A DNA stretch of 64,000 nucleotides. It comes from Diatrype stigma (lineage: Eukaryota > Ascomycota > Sordariomycetes > Xylariales > Diatrypaceae). The stretch is taken from contig JAKJXP020000046.1 in NCBI GenBank assembly GCA_022225965.2, forward strand, positions 62,001 to 126,000, in the 5' to 3' direction. This document shows, piece by piece, positions 35,877 to 45,746 of the stretch (position 1 is the stretch's first letter; each line of letters starts with the position of its first letter). A model generated the notes under the pieces. That model was not told the DNA's origin. It worked only from the letters and a program-made list of their open reading frames with translations, and did not search any database. A program made the translations under genes and the position numbers.

Positions 35877-36024
35877 TGTTACATTAAAAGGTAATTATTT
35901 TATTAAAGAAAAATAACGGTATAGGCGGAATTCCTAAAAACCCTACTAAATACAGTGGCTAAATGGGCCTATAAGCCCGACCTGACATAATCCCTTAATT
36001 CCACACATGTGCCACAATGCGACA
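35877..36024 (+). repeat. 3' LTR of element A (148 bp)
   Basis: Direct copy of 34333..34480. Mutated (T/A) in its inner first half and preserved (C/G) in its outer second half. Confidence 0.88.
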
Positions 36025-36208
36025 TTTTAAGTTTAAACTTGCCACTAGGTACCAACTGGAATTGGTGATTAGCAAAATTGTCGGCTTGTACTTGTGCCGC
36101 TTTGACTGGACGGATATTTGGATTAACTTCCAATTCTGGTCCTCCAAGTTGCCAGCTACCTCAACTGCTGACAGTCAGCTACCATCCACCTGCATCAACC
36201 TTGGAATC

Positions 36209-36297
36209 TACCCGTTGGTCCATGCGGGAAATGGACACCCTAAGCAGAGCTTAGTTGGGCATTAGTGCTGTAACCTCCCTAGTACTGTAACCAAACC
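36209..36297 (+). repeat. Left terminal inverted repeat (89 bp)
   Basis: Exact reverse complement of 36987..37075, read from TACCCGTTGG to CCAAACC. Confidence 0.9.
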
Positions 36298-37073
36298 TTT
36301 AAATTGTTATAATTAAATAACAAAAAATCCTTTAAAGATGCAATTTGCCGTCGGAAGATAATTCGAATTTTACGATTCGAACCATATATATATCGTAATA
36401 ATGCATGCAGTTATTTCCGTAAATACGTAAGAGTTTATAATTTATATATTATATAATAACAGTTTTAACGTAAAATAAAAAATGATAAAACTAAACCAAG
36501 ACCGAAATAATATACGCATTTACGTAATAAAGCGAATAAAGCAAAAACGGGATTTTTCCGGCTTATATATAAAAAGTTATACGGTATTATATAAATATGT
36601 ACATTATATAGAAAATTAGCTGGCATATGCTGTATTTTTCGATTTCTAAGCTAATATATTGAAATTCTTACATAAAACCTGCAATTTTAAAGGTTTTTAA
36701 TTTTTAAAAAATCGTATGAGTATCTTTATTACATAACGCATCGAATTTCGAAAAGTCTGGATTTTTACCATTTTTATTCGTGCTAAAATCGAGGAGTGTT
36801 TAATATTATTTTAAAAATCTTAAAAACCTTAAATCTGTATTTTTTATTTTCGTTATATTACATAACATATATAAAAAATATAAATACGTCCGGTTTTAAA
36901 TTTTTACTTAAATATCTTCATACCGTTTAAACGAATAAATTATCTTTTAAATTCATAAAGTTATATAAAAAAACCTGAAGAATTACGGTTTGGTTACAGT
37001 ACTAGGGAGGTTACAGCACTAATGCCCAACTAAGCTCTGCTTAGGGTGTCCATTTCCCGCATGGACCAACGGG
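36211..37073. mobile_element. Decayed TIR DNA element with TA target site
   Basis: Body of 863 bp starting CCCGTTGGTCC and ending GGACCAACGGG, flanked by TA on both sides (36209-36210 and 37074-37075). The terminal inverted repeats are perfect over 89 bp if the TA is included. Inside the TIR there is a direct subterminal duplication, GGTTACAGTACT and GGTTACAGCACT on one strand. The core (36298..36986) is extremely AT-rich with no frame for a transposase. TA target use and length suggest a MITE or a deleted Tc1/mariner-type element; the family is inferred only. Confidence 0.85.
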
Positions 37074-37075
37074 TA
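36987..37075 (-). repeat. Right terminal inverted repeat (89 bp)
   Basis: Exact reverse complement of 36209..36297. Both copies are GC-balanced and identical in contrast to the AT-rich core. Confidence 0.9.
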
Positions 37076-37450
37076 CTGCCCGGTAGACCACTCCTTGCCT
37101 TGCCAGCCTACCTGCGTACTTCAGTAGTTATTCCGCAGCTCCCGTACTGCTCACAACTCACAACTGACAACTCATAACACTGGCCGATTTGCTCGCACAA
37201 ATCAACACACGTCTGGGTCAAAACACTCCCTTAGCTCCCGTCCCAAAGCCCACAAGAGTCGTAGTCTAGTTAGACCAGGAAAGGGAGGGGTCCGACAATG
37301 GTTCTTTGCGATGGCTATTCATGATCTCTGTTCTACTCGCATAGATACGCAAGCCCATTATCGCATCGCTTACGCGACCTCGACTTTCCAATAATCATCG
37401 CCAGAACGACCTATTTGAGATTTGTACTTCACTACTGCTGCTGATCCAGA
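37076..37450. promoter_or_regulatory. Leader region of the deubiquitinase gene
   Basis: The 375 bp between the TIR element and the ATG. CACAACTCACAACTGACAACTCATAACAC patch at about 37149; no clear TATA box or known site. Confidence 0.4.
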
Positions 37451-39649
37451 ATGCACTCGCACCATCCCCAGAGGCAGCCGGTCCGCCCCGAATTCTATCG
37501 TACATATTATAGGGAGGAGGATCCTTCCACCTGGGCTCGCCTCCAACAACCCAGTGTGGTCGTTCCGGTCCTCATCCTCGTCCTTACTGTTGTATATCAA
37601 TACCTGCGGTCCTCCGCACTGTTCTGCCGCCGTCATCCTGGAGAGCTCTTATGGGATTTCATCATCGCCGTCACGCCCGCTAGCCTAATATTCGCATTCG
37701 ATGATTGGCTACATCCGCCCATGTTTCCCGTCGCAAAGTCTTTAACCCCACCGCGTGCTTCAACATACGCTTCCAAGAGCGAAGCCCTGCGAAGAATACT
37801 TGGGATGGATAGGCCGGATAGCATCATCAATACCGTCGCCCATGCGAGCCGCAAAAGCTTATCTTCTCTGTCAGGTAGCACACTTGTTAAGCGCAATGTC
37901 CAGCAACCTCCAGGGCTGGGAAACTATGACAACTCATGCTTCCAAAATAGCATCCTCCAAGGATTAGCTTCGTTAACGCCCTTGCCCACGTATCTCGACC
38001 GAGCCTTGGAATCTAAATCTGGTAGAACGGCACAAGACAGCGAATCCAGTTCTGCCAATAGTTTACGCAATTTGATATCCGAGCTAACCGATTCGACTAA
38101 TAATGGGGCCACACTTTGGACCCCGAAGAAACTCAAGTCGCTTGATACATGGCAGCAGCAGGATGCACAGGAATACTTCTCCAAGATACTAGACGAGATA
38201 GATAAAGAAGTTGCCAAGGTCGTCAAAGAACAATACAAGTCGCCGGGGCTGGAAATTTCTAGCGTCAGAGATGACAGCGAGGATAGCCAGCACAGCGATG
38301 ATAGTGGTTACCATTCACAACAGATTTCTACAAAAGCTAGCTCAGACACCAAGGTTCTGAGAAATCCGTTGGAAGGGTTGGTGGCTCAACGCGTTGCTTG
38401 CACACAGTGTGGCCACTCGGAAGGGCTCTCTATGATTCCTTTCAACTGCCTCACGCTCAACTTAAGAACCGATGGAATGAGACACGATCTATACGAGAGG
38501 CTAGACGTATATACTGATCTAGAAGCTATCGAAGGGGTCGAGTGCGCCAAGTGCTCATTACTCAAAGTCCAGAAATTACTGGCTCTCATTATTTCGCGGG
38601 GAAACGAAGTTGGCGCCTCTGATGAAACCCTACGAGAGCCTCTTGCTCGGCTTGAGGCCGTCCAGCTTGCCCTAGAAGAAGACGACTTTGAGGAGAAGAC
38701 ACTGAAAGACAAATGCAAGATATCAGCGCAACACAGGGTCAGCTCAACGAAGACAAAACAAGTAGCTATCGCACGCCCACCACAGAGCCTTGCCGTGCAT
38801 ATGAACAGATCAGTATTTGATGACCGCACAGGCGCCATGTTCAAGAATCTTGCTCCAGTGCAGTTTCCTAGGACGCTTGATCTAGGTCCGTGGTGTCTCG
38901 GCAGTGCCAGTGGATCCACAACGCAAGGAGTCACAGGTTCAGGCGTTGGTGAAGAAGAGCTGTGGTTCTCGGACCCGAGGCAATCTATGATCGCTGGTGA
39001 CTTGGGTCTTTCCAAGATCACCGGTCCCATATATGAACTGCGAGCTGTCGTCACCCACCAGGGCAAGCACGAGAACGGCCACTACGTCTGTTACCGGAAG
39101 CATCCGTCTCAACCACCCAACCTCGAAGATGGTCACGAAACCGTTTCCGAGGAACTAGCCCAGGATGGGAAAGGAAGTACCTTCTCGGATGAGAACACCC
39201 TCGTCGGCACCGAGGATCCAGCCGAGATGGACCTAAGCCCAGATCAGAAGTGGTGGCGGCTGAGTGATGAAAGCGTTTGGGAGGTTTCCGAGGAACAGGT
39301 CCTCGCTCAGGGTGGCGTCTTTATGCTTTTCTATGATTGTGTAGACCCAAATTCCGTCCTCGTCTCTGAGGTCAAGGCTGAGGAGAAGCTACTATCCTTG
39401 GAGAAGGAGGACAGCGATACAGCGACGCGTGAAGACGAACCTAAGACTGAGCAGGGGCTCCCAGACGACTCACACCATGCTAAGCCACGAACTACAGGCG
39501 AGGCGCAACGAGAGAAGACCAGTGAAACGGAAACGCATTATCCATCCAATAGCGTTGTAGCAGGGCCGGCCTTCTCATGTCTCTATCCATTGCTAGCGGA
39601 CGGCGAGCGAATAGACCCCATGATACCACTTGATCGGCCAAATAGCTGA
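37451..39649 (+). CDS. UBP16: Ubiquitin carboxyl-terminal hydrolase, Ubp16 type
   Basis: Cysteine protease that removes ubiquitin; yeast Ubp16 is anchored in the mitochondrial outer membrane. Intronless, 732 residues. One or two hydrophobic segments near the N-terminus (about 35-50, VVVPVLILVLTVVYQY, and 70-83) fit a membrane anchor. The Cys box is GLGNYDNSCFQNSILQGL with the catalytic cysteine at about 163; the usual GNTC..NS is altered to DNSCFQNS, as in Ubp16 relatives. WQQQDAQEYF follows at about 237. A zinc-ribbon-like pair (ACTQCGH and ECAKC) lies in the fingers region. The His box, THQGKHENGHYVCYRK, gives the catalytic histidine at about 544. WWRLSDESVWEVSEEQVL and GGVFMLFYDCV close the USP domain. 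The last 100 residues are Glu/Lys-rich and disordered. The catalytic set looks intact. Confidence 0.9.
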   Translation: MHSHHPQRQPVRPEFYRTYYREEDPSTWARLQQPSVVVPVLILVLTVVYQYLRSSALFCRRHPGELLWDFIIAVTPASLIFAFDDWLHPPMFPVAKSLTPPRASTYASKSEALRRILGMDRPDSIINTVAHASRKSLSSLSGSTLVKRNVQQPPGLGNYDNSCFQNSILQGLASLTPLPTYLDRALESKSGRTAQDSESSSANSLRNLISELTDSTNNGATLWTPKKLKSLDTWQQQDAQEYFSKILDEIDKEVAKVVKEQYKSPGLEISSVRDDSEDSQHSDDSGYHSQQISTKASSDTKVLRNPLEGLVAQRVACTQCGHSEGLSMIPFNCLTLNLRTDGMRHDLYERLDVYTDLEAIEGVECAKCSLLKVQKLLALIISRGNEVGASDETLREPLARLEAVQLALEEDDFEEKTLKDKCKISAQHRVSSTKTKQVAIARPPQSLAVHMNRSVFDDRTGAMFKNLAPVQFPRTLDLGPWCLGSASGSTTQGVTGSGVGEEELWFSDPRQSMIAGDLGLSKITGPIYELRAVVTHQGKHENGHYVCYRKHPSQPPNLEDGHETVSEELAQDGKGSTFSDENTLVGTEDPAEMDLSPDQKWWRLSDESVWEVSEEQVLAQGGVFMLFYDCVDPNSVLVSEVKAEEKLLSLEKEDSDTATREDEPKTEQGLPDDSHHAKPRTTGEAQREKTSETETHYPSNSVVAGPAFSCLYPLLADGERIDPMIPLDRPNS

Positions 39650-42093
39650 AGGAGGTACAGTGTCATCTCAAACTCAGGGGGCTCATATCATAATTCTTTT
39701 CACTTCAGCGCCCATGGCCATGTATCCATGGTCTCGCTCTAGTTTGTTTCTTCTTCTGCATGGCGACGGCGTCTTTAGAAAGGCAACAGAAGGGTCTGTT
39801 TTGTTATTTAGTATCACATATACAGAGCGAACATGGGACGAGTGCCTCTATCGGCGGAGCGCACTCAGGACCTAAGCAGCGGGAGGAGGAACGCGTTGGA
39901 CTTGGCATCATCGTCGCCCGTAGCAGCTGACGACTAACCAACGATCGGCCAAGTGTCCGGTTTGGTTATCACAGGGGGCTTGTGCGAGCCTTCCTTCCCG
40001 TATATAACACACCAGTCAGTCTACCTGATAGCATGCCCGTCAATACGTACACGCATATATACGTAGGGCTTAGTTACAATGTACATATGTAAATTTATAA
40101 AGTGAAGTTACTGTAACAAGGGATGAATATATTTCTCAGAGGCATTCTCATCCCCTGGCAGTTCTGATCGGTTGTAATGGTTCTCTTGGCAATTAGTCGG
40201 CTTCTTTAATGGGGGGGTTGTCGGTCGTCCGTCACCTTGGTTAAAGGGGTGCCTAACCGGCAAGCAGTTGCGGCTTTTTCCGTAGCTGTGGGCAAGGTGC
40301 CGACGCCCGGCCGATCGTTGTAACGGGACTCGGTCGGTAGTTATGATGCCTACTGCTTTTACGGCCTCTACCGCGCCTAGTTATATTATTAGTGTTCGAC
40401 AGACGGAACCTTCCACCGAGTCCAGGACCAACCTCCGTAGGCACGCGCTGACATTTTCCAAATCCATACCTCAAGATTAGGCAGCCAAATTATTTTATGT
40501 GCTTAGTTATTTATGTACTACCTAGCTAGGTAGGCTGTAACGAGCCAATGCTTATGTATACGGATCGTGCAGGTCTTGGTAGCTTCTTGTGACGCAGTGT
40601 ACAACTGACAGACAGATATAGGCTCCGACATTAGCATGGTGCCATTGCGTCCCTAAAGGATCCTGCATATGTATGTACGAAGTAGTTCAGGTGTACGGAA
40701 ACACACACATAAGCTAAGAGGGCCAAGACTGTGTTCATGTTGTCTTTCCGGTAGGGCTACGATGTGGATCGCTTCGTGGCTATAGTAAATGTAGTCGCGA
40801 TATCAAAACCTTGCAGTAACCGTTGGATGTCCTGCATGCGGTACCTAGTGATATATTACATAAAAACCATGTATCTACCAGCATACATACACAGCTGTAG
40901 GGGTCCATGATCAGATACCCAGATCAGGGTACCCAGATCAGGTCTGTCTAACGGCTTGGCCGATATGACTGACCATGTATGTGTGGAATTCCATGTAGAA
41001 TATCTCGATGCCATTGACAAGTAGGAAGACAAGTTATAACTTCTGCTGGCGCCTGTCTCACATCGCATGCGCATGCTTTGTGCGTACTCGAGCAAGACAT
41101 TGGCTGACCCGACCACGTCATTGGAGTTGATAGCTGCGTTGATCAAGTACTTACTATCTACCTGTAACTGCGTATTTCCGCGCATTGCCCCCTATTGTGG
41201 CTGGGAGTCGATAACAGGAACCAAGATAATTACCGATGAAGGTAAATCCGATCCTGAGATAGTTAGCCGAAGTATATCACGCTCAGAACAATCAACGGTC
41301 AGTTATTGGGATCTCACCCCTTTTCCTACGTAGAGCCTGGCCAGTGTTCGATTAACCTTTACCGCGTGAAGGGAAAGCTCACGTCTGGTCTGAGACAGCG
41401 TTGCAACAGAGACCACATGGTTTTCCCGCTGTAGCTCCCGAGACAGTCTAGGAATCCTTCCTTCCTGTGAGCCTGTGTACGAAGTATCTGCTTTACCTAG
41501 GTATATATATATATATTATCGACTTCTGAGTAAGAAGCTCAATAGGATCATACATCTTACTACAGTACCTAGTCTATATCTGTAAATGAACGATGCTATT
41601 GGTTAGTAGGTAGCTGCACACAAAACCCGCACACTCACAATCACAAGACACTTCCAATGGACACTAGGGCACACCCTTACCGCAAGGTATGACGAAATCC
41701 TGACATAGCACTGCACATCTGCAGCGGTCGCAGGGCTCCATCTCCAGCTGCAACCCTATAAACCCTACATACCTACCTACATAGTACATACCTGCAACTA
41801 CATACATACATACATGTAGTTACATACCTACATACATCCTAGGCAACGTTCTCTGCTGCATCGGCTGTACCTGTAGGTAATCCACCGCCAGAGGCAGGGT
41901 GGCAGGGATGGCCGGGAGTTTTCTGTTTTTAGCACGACATTAGCCCCTGGTAAGATTGGGCTCAATCTGCCCGGTCTGCCTTCTTCGTCGCATGCTGCGG
42001 GGGTGTCTATTACGCTTCATCGCGCTGCTATTGGTCGCAGCAGGCCAGATGGGAGGTGAAGAGGGTAAGACGCGCCTACCTATGGTGCATAGG
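39650..42093. other. Intergenic, 2.4 kb
   Basis: No supported gene. Includes TACCTAGCTAGGTAGG (about 40519), a triplicated CAGATCAGG patch (about 40910-40945), one ACCTAGGT (41495-41502), a TATATATATATA run, and a dense CTACATACATACATACATGTAG patch (41766-41850). Mixed composition until the LTR element starts. Confidence 0.5.
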
Positions 42094-42097
42094 TGCA

Positions 42098-42292
42098 TGT
42101 GTTTCCTGGCCCGGATTCTCCGTATCCTTAGGAATTACTGCTATAGGTAATTCATTTAGGATAATTAAAGGTTCCGGATTCTGTTATTGTATTCTCTAGT
42201 TAATTATAAGTATGCGTTTAAATTATAATTATTTATAGGCATTGTTTGCCCCTTTTTAAAAATCGAGGAATTTTCGAATTTTTAAATTTATA
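42098..42292 (+). repeat. 5' LTR of element B (195 bp)
   Basis: Gap-free match to 43753..43947 with about 40 differences, all transitions. Preserves C/G over the outer first half (except one site near the tip) and is T/A over the inner second half. Confidence 0.88.
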
Positions 42293-42715
42293 ATATTCTC
42301 TTTTTTTTTAATAATCGTTTCCGATTATTCTTAATAATTTCCTTTCTTTTTAAACTTAACGGAATTTAACCTTTTACTTAGCTTAACGATTATAAAGGCT
42401 TAAAGTATAAGAATAAAATATAGGAATTATAAGAACTATTAAAAATAATAATAGCTAGGCGGTAATTATTAAGTAATAACTAGGCTATTACTAAGTAATA
42501 GCTGGGTTATTAAAAAGAGGCTATAATTAGCTTTTATATACTAGGAGTATTTCTTTAAAGCGGCATGATAACTTGTTTTTAAATATTTATATAAAGCGTT
42601 ATTATTATAGAAATTTATATAGCAATAACGGCAGGCCTTAAAAATCGTAAACGTGTTATTATGTTTTTAAAATAATGCTTTTTTTATATAATAAATGTCC
42701 CCTTTAATATTATTC

Positions 42716-42775
42716 AAGTTGTTACTTTTTAAGTTGTTATTTTTTAAGCTGTTATTATTTAAGCTGTTATTATTT
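42716..42775. repeat. 15-bp tandem array, four copies
   Basis: Units of the form AAGYTGTTAYTWTTT, phased exactly every 15 bp, within the interior of element B. Confidence 0.85.
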
Positions 42776-43752
42776 AATTTATTCCTTTTTTTCGAATGGT
42801 TTTTTTTGGCTTTTGCCGCCTAGTTTCTTTCGGAAGGGATAGCCATTACGAAGGTAACGGAATAGCTCGTTGCCGGAGCTGTATTGCATACGGCAGTTGC
42901 GGCAAATACGAGGATTCGAAGAGAGTGGTTTAAAGAAGAATATTATCGGTTTAAATAAAGGCGTTAAAGAGGATATTCGAGGGTAAGGGCTCGAATTGTC
43001 TAGTCGAAGGGTAAGGTTCGAATTTTCTGGTTATGGCTGTTAAGGGGTAACGATAATTTCTGCTAAAAGCTTAAAAATACGGTCCATTTTATTCCAAGTA
43101 ACGTAAACGCCGTTCTTATTATTATATCGAGATTAATAAGGTCGGCGGAATTCGTAAAGCTTCCAAAGCAGGTTTTCGGCCGAATAAATGGCGGATAAAT
43201 CCGTAATATCTTAACGGGCCGTTAGTAATGGATTTTAATGAATCATTAGTAATGAATCTTAATAAATTACCGGTAAACGATAAAGGTCTTTCGGAAATAG
43301 CGGCTATTAGTTACGTCTTTTTTAATGGTTTATTTTTAATAAACTGGCTAAATACGATAATATTTAAGTAATAACCTAAGGGATTTGGTATATAATAATA
43401 ATACCTTTTAGTTAATAACGAATATTAAGCTGGTGCCCTTTGGTTAATTCGAGTAATAATGCCCTTCGGCTGGCGGCTTTTCGTTAATGGCTTTTGGCTA
43501 ATACGAAGATCTCGCAATGAAGCCGTTGGTTTGTTGCTTTCGAAAGCTGAATGGCCTTTAAAAGCTGAATGCTTTCTGATTGGCGCGAAGGATTTTACGA
43601 TGGTGCCGTTGGACTGGTTTTGCTGGTGCCTAAGGACTGGTGCCCGAAAGCCTGCGGGGTTTTTTCCGGTTATATAATGGCGGAAAGAAATAAGAAAAGA
43701 AAAAAAGAAAACAAAGATGTATTATTAGCGTTAGCCTATATAAAAAGCTTTT

Positions 43753-43947
43753 TGTGCTTTTTGGTCCGGATTTTCCGTATTTTTAAAAATTATTATTATA
43801 AGTAATTTATTTAAAATAATTAAAGGTTTCGAATTCTGTTATTATATTCTTTAGCTAATTATAGGTATGCGTTCGAATTATAATTATCTATAGGCATTGT
43901 CCGCCCCCTCTCAGAAACCGAGGAATTTCCGAATTCCTGGATCCACA
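43753..43947 (+). repeat. 3' LTR of element B (195 bp)
   Basis: Mirror situation of the 5' LTR: T/A in the inner first half, C/G preserved in the outer second half. Ends GGATCCACA where the 5' copy reads AAATTTATA. Confidence 0.88.
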
Positions 43948-43951
43948 TGCA

Positions 43952-45746
43952 TACCTATGTATGCGTACGTACGTATGCATTGTACGTAGCCGGTTGCAGA
44001 TCAGAACTCTAAAAGGAGTGCAGAGGGAGCTAATGCAAGTAAAGCTGAGCTTGCGGCCTCTCCTCTCCTCTCTCTCCCCTCGAGAACAAAGCCGCGAAGC
44101 CGCAAGACCGCAAAGCAAATCATCAATCTCACCGTACATGTTTAGCTACATATTGGTATGTACGATGGACATGTATGGCAAAAGGGGGAGGGGCAGAGGG
44201 GTCAATAGTCGGTCATCTTCGCCCGGAGGATGAATATCAGGGCCCTGAATATCAATGGTGGAAGACGAATATATACACACCTACGATAGGAGAAGCTTGC
44301 CCTCAAATGCACCCAACGTACGCGGTGATGACCATACAGCGCCATAGAAATTGATTCATTAGTACATACCTACATGGTAGGTAAAATGCCCTTTTTCTCC
44401 AGCGGTCCAGGCAACTAAATAACTTTTTCGTTCTTGGCACATGAAACGCTCATCACCTGCAAGGTCCAGAGGGTCCCCACCAACGACGGCCAAACGGCCC
44501 ATGCATTGTATAGCTGCTAACCCCGATTCGGCAGTGCACTACGCCCCGGATGCCAAGACATGCTCCAGTGGCCCCTCAAAAAGATGGATTTTCTGGACTG
44601 GTCCCCTATGTATGTAGGCAATTATCGCAACTAACGGCCCCCTAACTATGGAATTACCTAACTAACTAACGACCCCTAACTAACTACAATGCAACTCCAG
44701 GTGCCCTGACCGGCTCCTTGGAGAACTTGGACTGGGCTGGACTGGACTGGACGCCAAGCGCGACCCCGTGTCAGTGTCAGTGTTGGGGGACCGCAGCTGG
44801 CTGGCTGTGGGTGCCGTGTGCCCGTGGTGTGTGTGCTTCAGGGCGTGGACGCGGGCGTGGGCGTGGGCGTGGGCGTGTGCGTGTGCGCCATGTGCTTGTG
44901 TTCTCTCAGCTCCAGTTTACCGATTCGAATAATCCTTAGATTGATTAACCATCTCTATAGACGACCGACCGACCGACCCTTTTCTCTCCCGTGCCGTCGC
45001 CCGTTGCGCATCGCCCGTCTCGCCTCGTCTCGTCTCATCTCGTCTCGTCTCATCCCATCCCGTCTCGTCCTGCTCCATATGTTTGCTGGCTGTGTGCTCC
45101 CTAACAACTTTCTTCGTACCTAAGCGATTGATTGTTTTCCATCCTTCTCCATTACATGCATACATGCGTACTTTACATACGTACTTCGTACCCCGAGCCG
45201 TTACTACTATCTAAATTACCCAAGTAACCTAATACATACAAACCATTTATTATCCTAATATCCAGCTACCAATTGCTGCCACTCCTTCTATACGCTCACG
45301 CTCCCTCCCCTCCAGCCTCCTTCAATCCGCTCCTTTGGCTGCGCATGACATACGCCAAGTAGACCCGGCAGGCAATTGGTTCCTACTCGCTGCTACTACG
45401 CAGGCTGTGAATCCCAAGTATCATTGACTCCTAATCGGTATACCATATACAACATCGTTACAACAACAGGCATTCCACCCACCCATCAGGACAGGACCAT
45501 CAGGGGTCACTTGGAGACGTATTTGGGGTTGAGCTCCTGGAGAACTCAGCCGTCCACACCTCATCAGAGCGATGAACTAATGCATGATCGTCTATTATGT
45601 GAGCCTGTCCAACAACCAGGCAGGAGAATAAAACTTTGGTTTATTCTTCATCTGGTCCCCCTCCAGTACTACTACCACTGCGGCAATAGAGAACTGACCT
45701 TTTGTTTTCGTCTTTCTCTTTTCCCCCACCCCACAGTGCCTACACT
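43952..45746. other. Intergenic with simple repeats
   Basis: No supported gene. TACGTACGTATGCAT patch after the LTR element, a GGCCCTGAATATCA duplication (about 44228-44255), GGACTGGACTGG (about 44735), GGGCGT repeats (about 44853-44878) and a CGTCT/CATCC pyrimidine tract (about 45003-45066). The last 300 bp is the leader of the transporter gene. Confidence 0.5.

Larger units (their letters stand above)
34328..36029. mobile_element. Decayed non-autonomous LTR retrotransposon (element A)
   Basis: Body 34333..36024, 1692 bp, starting TGTTACAT and ending GCGACA, flanked by the 5-bp target duplication TTTTA (34328-34332 and 36025-36029). Two direct 148-bp LTRs enclose 1396 bp of very AT-rich DNA with no gag, protease, reverse transcriptase or integrase frame. 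The interior shows strong TpA richness and depletion of C and G as expected after RIP. The body is too short for a full retrotransposon, so it was a non-autonomous (TRIM/LARD-like) element or an internally deleted one. No convincing primer-binding site is visible after the 5' LTR; a purine run (about 35799-35812) lies 65 bp before the 3' LTR. Confidence 0.88.
42094..43951. mobile_element. Decayed non-autonomous LTR retrotransposon (element B)
   Basis: Body 42098..43947, 1850 bp, from TGTG to CACA, with TGCA on each side (42094-42097 and 43948-43951) as a probable 4-bp (possibly 5-bp) target duplication. Two direct 195-bp LTRs enclose 1460 bp of AT-rich DNA without retroelement protein frames. 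The part at about 43430-43680 is less AT-rich and holds a short chance frame with W/G-rich peptides. The LTRs are unrelated in sequence to those of element A. An imperfect 15-bp tandem array lies inside at 42716-42775. Same interpretation as element A: non-autonomous or deleted, then mutated by RIP. Confidence 0.87.

Noticed and set aside
36017..36265. Frame of 82 codons between the LTR and TIR elements
   Set aside because: It begins inside the LTR, crosses the target duplication and ends inside the TIR, so it cannot be a native gene.
43459..43677. W/G-rich frame inside element B
   Set aside because: Lies in a less mutated patch of a decayed element; no retroelement domain and no other support.
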